Shown here in pieces: positions 61,149 to 64,000 of a stretch of DNA of 64,000 bases. Each line of letters starts with the position of its first letter. The stretch's first letter is position 1. Below the pieces are notes generated by a model, which worked only from the letters and a program-made list of their open reading frames with translations, had not been told where the DNA came from and searched no databases. The DNA comes from Jeotgalibaca arthritidis. Its GTDB lineage: Bacteria; Bacillota; Bacilli; Lactobacillales; Aerococcaceae. The stretch lies in assembly GCF_011100465.1 (NCBI RefSeq), contig NZ_CP049740.1, positions 623,857 to 687,856 on the forward strand, written 5' to 3'. The position numbers and the translations under genes are program-made.

Positions 61149-61646
61149 ATGACTATGGAACACACATCCCATCCACATGTATCAAACGAAGACAATAAAA
61201 AGGTACAAGACATCGTTAATAAAGTGGTCGCTACAGAAGCTGTTTACCTATTTAAACTTTATCACCGTCACTTTTATGTTAAAGGCTCTCACTTCTTCAC
61301 CCTACATGAAAAATTTGAGGAGCTCTACACACATGCTACGGGCGTATTTGATGAAATCGCAGAACGCTTACTGGCAATCAACGGTCAGCCTTATAGCTCA
61401 ATGACAGAGTTTATTGAACATTCTGCTCTGGAAGATTACCCTCAAAATAAAAAGACAGCCGATATGGATATGGTTCGCGATACAATCAGCGATATTCACG
61501 CTATTGTGAAACTTCTAGTAGATGCCATTGAACTGACATCGGAAGTTGGCGACTCTGTTACTGAAGATTTATTAATTGGTTACAAAACTGAATATGACAA
61601 ACAAATCTGGATGCTAAATGCCTTCTTAGGACGAGCAGCAGAATAG
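61149..61646 (+). CDS. dps: Dps-like ferritin / DNA-protecting protein
   Basis: 165-residue four-helix ferritin-like protein. The metal-site helix KLYHRHFYVKGSHFFTLHEK (about 34-53) and FDEIAERLLAINGQP (about 65-79) match Dps. Dps proteins form 12-mers that oxidise and store iron and shield DNA. The inter-subunit site His and the Asp/Glu of the ferroxidase centre appear kept. GAGAGGAG precedes ATG 61149. Confidence 0.93.
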   Translation: MTMEHTSHPHVSNEDNKKVQDIVNKVVATEAVYLFKLYHRHFYVKGSHFFTLHEKFEELYTHATGVFDEIAERLLAINGQPYSSMTEFIEHSALEDYPQNKKTADMDMVRDTISDIHAIVKLLVDAIELTSEVGDSVTEDLLIGYKTEYDKQIWMLNAFLGRAAE

Positions 61647-61650
61647 TCTA

Positions 61651-61682
61651 AAACCGTCAGAATATTTTCTGACGGTTTTTTT
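61651..61682 (+). terminator. Intrinsic terminator of dps
   Basis: CCGTCAG and CTGACGG arms around an AATATTTT loop, then T7. Confidence 0.92.
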
Positions 61683-61743
61683 ATGGTGTTTTGTAAGATA
61701 CAGCTATTTTATTGAAGCTGTATCGACTTTAAAGCACGGCAAT

Positions 61744-61775
61744 AAAAAAACCCCCTTAGCTTTTCAGCAGGGGGC
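61744..61775 (-). terminator. Terminator of the coiled-coil gene
   Basis: CCCCCTGCTGA... with TTAGGGGG and a T7 on the minus strand. Confidence 0.85.
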
Positions 61776-61787
61776 AAGTTTTTTATT

Positions 61788-62003
61788 TCAAGAACCAAAC
61801 CAACGACTAAAGAATCCTTTCTTGGCTTCTTTTTCCTCAAAAGCTTCTAATTTCTTTTCAGTTTCTTTGGTTTCTTCTAGTTGGAGGTGTTGTATTTGCT
61901 GATTGGTTTGTAAAGTTAATTGTTGCTGCTGATCGAGTAGCTTTTGCATCTGTTCAATTTGTTCATCTTTTTTAGCTAATTGTCCTTCTAAAATCTCAAT
62001 CAT
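61788..62003 (-). CDS. Small coiled-coil protein, possible DUF536 remnant
   Basis: 71 residues, nearly all coiled coil (EGQLAKKDEQIEQMQKLLDQ, then QQQQLTLQTNQQIQHLQLE), ending KKGFFSRWFGS. This resembles the C-terminal part of DUF536 proteins linked to plasmid replication, so it may be a remnant of an integrated plasmid gene. The open frame continues 16 codons upstream (SDSTSDSSDSKSD type) to a stop with no good start, so the N-terminus is lost or starts at this ATG. Confidence 0.5.
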   Translation of the reverse strand: MIEILEGQLAKKDEQIEQMQKLLDQQQQLTLQTNQQIQHLQLEETKETEKKLEAFEEKEAKKGFFSRWFGS

Positions 62004-62018
62004 CTTGATATCACTTTT

Positions 62019-62056
62019 GCTATCACTGCTATCAGAGGTGCTATCTTTATGCTATC
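62019..62056. repeat. Four GCTATC direct repeats
   Basis: GCTATC at 62019, 62028, 62040 and 62051, spaced 9, 12 and 11 bp. They read as Asp-Ser codons on the minus strand, or could be iteron-like sites. Confidence 0.5.
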
Positions 62057-62314
62057 TATATAATATCACACCGATATCTGGATGGAAACTATTAGTCAGA
62101 TATTTTATTCTACAAGATTGAAAATAAAATGCTTTTATCTGCATCTTTTTTAAAAAGCTACTGGATCATAGTTTATGATATAATTTAAAATAAGATTTAA
62201 ACGAAGAAGAACGAGTTTGTCACAATAAGAATTGAGTAAAACTCAAAACTATAAATTGATGAACATTAGTATATAAATATGTAGTATATTAATTTGGATA
62301 TGGAGGTTTTTAGT

Positions 62315-62503
62315 ATGAAAAAGGAATTAAGAGTAGGTATTCTTTTACAAACAATTTATCTTATTATAGATCGATTTTTAAATATACCTGATTTTATTTT
62401 AGGATTGTTACTAGGTCTTGGATTGTGTCTTATCGTTATAGGGATATTGCCTGAAAAGGCTTATGCAAAGATAAAACAATTAAAGAAGACTGCAACTAAA
62501 TAA
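62315..62503 (+). CDS. Small hypothetical membrane protein
   Basis: 62 residues with two hydrophobic helices (VGILLQTIYLIIDRFL, and FILGLLLGLGLCLIVIGIL) and a Lys-rich tail. GGAGG at 62302-62306 serves ATG 62315; the earlier start in the frame is before the ribosome site. A promoter-like TATATT lies upstream. Not recognised. Confidence 0.6.
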   Translation: MKKELRVGILLQTIYLIIDRFLNIPDFILGLLLGLGLCLIVIGILPEKAYAKIKQLKKTATK

Positions 62504-62629
62504 ATGTGATTAATGAACAATATTTATATTATGCGTCGCTGGATAGCTTATAATTTTGAAAGTGCCAGCTTGTCTTAATGCTAAGTATGACAAACTCACA
62601 AAAAGAGCAGAAAACTTGTTAAATCAAGG

Positions 62630-62659
62630 CTCACTGCGTTTTTAGCGGTGCGCTTTTTT
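62630..62659 (+). terminator. Hairpin in the 62504-62808 gap
   Basis: CACTGC and GCGGTG arms followed by T6 on the plus strand; probably ends the 62315 transcript. A second small hairpin (AGACA/TGTCT) near 62770-62795 would end the next minus-strand gene. No gene is visible in the gap. Confidence 0.5.
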
Positions 62660-62808
62660 GATGCGATCTTTTGAATTGGTCATACCCTCGCCACGAACTA
62701 TCTTTTGTCTAACTACTGAAAGAGGGAATTAAAGTAATAGAGCGTCCTATCTTCGATTCCCATCGAAAATAAGACACTAATTTTTGTCTCTTCTATTCAT
62801 CTTCTCAA

Positions 62809-63000
62809 TTACTCTCCTTCATCTGTAACCCAGATATCCGTCGGTCCGTCGCTTCCTCCAATAATATTGGATTCAGACTGAACATTCTTACTCAATAATG
62901 ACGCTGCACCAAGTACAAATACCGATAGGATGATCGCGATAATTCCAATCCGTTTCTTATCCACTGTTTTCTTGATAATCACTCCTCCTCTCAACTTCAT
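62809..63000 (-). CDS. Small membrane-anchored peptide with IIGGSDGPT motif
   Basis: 63 residues: a basic N-terminus, one transmembrane helix (IGIIAIILSVFVLGAASLL, about 18-36) and a short outside tail SNIIGGSDGPTDIWVTDEGE. GG(A/S)DGPT is the signature of the ion-site loop of sodium-pumping decarboxylase beta subunits, but here it sits on a free peptide with no decarboxylase nearby. The first ATG (63000) has AGGAAAG; GTG codons further on follow GAGGAGG. Not a shadow of another gene. Confidence 0.65.
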   Translation of the reverse strand: MKLRGGVIIKKTVDKKRIGIIAIILSVFVLGAASLLSKNVQSESNIIGGSDGPTDIWVTDEGE

Positions 63001-63077
63001 TCTTTCCTAGCACTCAACCTACATCTTCTTACATTCATGGTAGCATAAAACTCAATTTTGTTTACTTATATTATGAA

Positions 63078-63106
63078 TTGATTCCGAAAATTCTAAGTGA
63101 TATTAT
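63078..63106 (+). promoter_or_regulatory. Promoter of the envelope-protein gene
   Basis: TTGATT (63078-63083), 17 bp, TATTAT (63101-63106) on the plus strand, 30 bp before the ATG. Confidence 0.6.
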
Positions 63107-63135
63107 AGACACGATTACTCGGGAGGTTTTCATTC

Positions 63136-64000
63136 ATGGAAAAACTAACAACTCGTGGAAAAATATTTTTCAGTCTTTTAGCACTTATTATACTCATCGT
63201 TGGCTTTACTTTGCCCTCATTCTTTAAAGCAGACGTACCAAATACCGAAGAACCGGAGACTCCAGATGAACCCGATTCGACTGAAATCGAACAAGTCGAA
63301 GTCGCCGAAAGTAATTATCTCGGTCTGCATCTCGAAATTCAAACGGCGGACACAGACACTTACCACTATGCTATTCACTCTCTCACAACAGACAGCGAGC
63401 CACTAACAGAAACGATACAAACTTGGCTCACCAATAAAAAAGAAACGTTCATAGCAAATGTAAAAGAATTTGCAAATTCTGAGCGACCGGCAGATTTAAA
63501 CATTACGTTTGAGATGCTGCCCCTCTCAGAAACGATGTATAATATCATTTTTAATGTCTATGAAATAAACGGCGGTGCTAATGGAATATCTGAAGCAAAA
63601 ACATTCGTCATCAATATTGCCGAAGATAAAATGTATACCTTGTATGATTTCCTTCATATAGAAAACGAGAACCACACAGCTTTCCAGGAGCTCATTCGCA
63701 ACAAACTAAATGCTGATGAAAACTTACAGCAAAACCTTAGGGAAGACGCCCTGACTGACTCACTCAAACAGATCGACCAGCTACAATGGACAATAACCAA
63801 AGATGCACTTACGATTTACTGGGACAAATACGAAATCGCCATTGGAGCAGTCGGAAATATTCAAATCGAGGTCCCACTCGCCGAAATCGAGCACCTCTTA
63901 ACCACAACAGCGCATGACATCTTACAGATTGAAGTGGTTGAAGAGCCAGAAACATCCGTCGAGCAAGAGGAACAGGAACCCGAAGAACCAGAAGATCAAG
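63136..64000 (+). CDS. Membrane-anchored DUF3298-like protein, possibly a PgdA-type polysaccharide deacetylase (3' end off window)
   Basis: 288 codons seen, open at the right edge. N-terminal anchor (IFFSLLALIILIVGFTLPSFF, about 10-30), an acidic Pro/Glu linker, then a domain with LGLHLEIQTADTDTYHYAIH and FVINIAEDKMYTLYDFL, like DUF3298/RsiV-type domains. A second Glu/Pro-rich linker starts at the window end. In Enterococcus and Streptococcus this plan precedes a NodB deacetylase domain (PgdA), which would lie outside. The catalytic part is not seen. GGGAGG precedes the ATG. Confidence 0.7.
   Translation, partial: MEKLTTRGKIFFSLLALIILIVGFTLPSFFKADVPNTEEPETPDEPDSTEIEQVEVAESNYLGLHLEIQTADTDTYHYAIHSLTTDSEPLTETIQTWLTNKKETFIANVKEFANSERPADLNITFEMLPLSETMYNIIFNVYEINGGANGISEAKTFVINIAEDKMYTLYDFLHIENENHTAFQELIRNKLNADENLQQNLREDALTDSLKQIDQLQWTITKDALTIYWDKYEIAIGAVGNIQIEVPLAEIEHLLTTTAHDILQIEVVEEPETSVEQEEQEPEEPEDQ

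Noticed and set aside
1-64000. tRNA, rRNA genes or a CRISPR array
   Set aside because: No cloverleaf-like segments with CCA-type ends, no rRNA motifs and no regularly spaced repeats were seen while reading; a tRNAscan or CRISPR search would be decisive.

Overview
The window looks like chromosomal DNA of a low-GC Gram-positive bacterium of the order Lactobacillales. The evidence is strong AGGAGG-type ribosome binding sites, sigma-A promoters, many U-tailed intrinsic terminators, cre-like catabolite sites, EfrAB/BmrCD-type ABC exporters, a lysine riboswitch, and a full GPH/KdgK/KduID hexuronate network. A Carnobacteriaceae or Enterococcaceae member is plausible, but this was not tested against any database.

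Layout. 1-13.2 kb (all minus) is a glucuronide/hexuronate block: a GH2 glycosidase cut by the window edge, two Gfo/Idh oxidoreductases, an AraC regulator, a GH3 hydrolase with a HAD phosphatase, then uxuB-uxuA-uxaC-kdgA and an IclR regulator. 13.4-17.2 kb is a BmrCD-like heterodimeric ABC exporter behind a 22-codon leader peptide and attenuator. 17.3-26 kb holds housekeeping genes (aminotransferases, ybaK, pgsA, a NatAB-type exporter, yidD, alaR-alaT) and a second GH3 hydrolase. 26-34.7 kb has a FUSC-type membrane protein, a GPH sugar symporter, a creatininase-family enzyme, a lipid kinase, an Eis-like acetyltransferase and an S9 peptidase. 34.8-41.5 kb is the accessory island: small hypotheticals, an IS1380 remnant joined to a broken toxin-like gene, a secreted protein, and a split sigma factor / YvrJ / four-repeat amidase cassette. 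41.8-47 kb holds dapB-dapA-lysA under a lysine riboswitch, then kdgK and a second IclR gene. 48.4-51.9 kb is an EfrAB-type exporter. 52-58.3 kb has an AraC regulator, a DUF1576 membrane protein, a TSUP exporter, a decayed gene, a third IclR gene and kduD-kduI. 58.4-58.9 kb is an operon of tandem micropeptides too small for normal gene calling. 59-64 kb has a GTPase, a frameshifted TetR gene, dps and small membrane peptides, and ends in a DUF3298-like envelope protein that runs off the window.

How the parts work together. Three routes converge on 2-keto-3-deoxygluconate (KDG): glucuronate through UxaC, UxuB and UxuA; unsaturated uronate through KduI and KduD; then KdgK phosphorylates KDG and KdgA splits KDPG. 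The operators appear to mirror this. A 15-bp TTTC-N7-GAAA box lies next to both the kduI and the kdgK promoters, a related palindrome lies below the kdgA promoter, and a separate ATTGACTGA motif lies upstream of the GH2 and Gfo genes beside the AraC gene.

Most notable items: the tandem micropeptide operon at 58.5-58.9 kb with its own promoter, terminator and ATTGTGA operators; the split-sigma lytic-type cassette at 37.5-40.7 kb; the drug-exporter leader/attenuator at 17 kb; the IclR and AraC operator sets; a membrane peptide carrying an IIGGSDGPT motif; and a TetR gene broken by an exact 5-bp tandem duplication.
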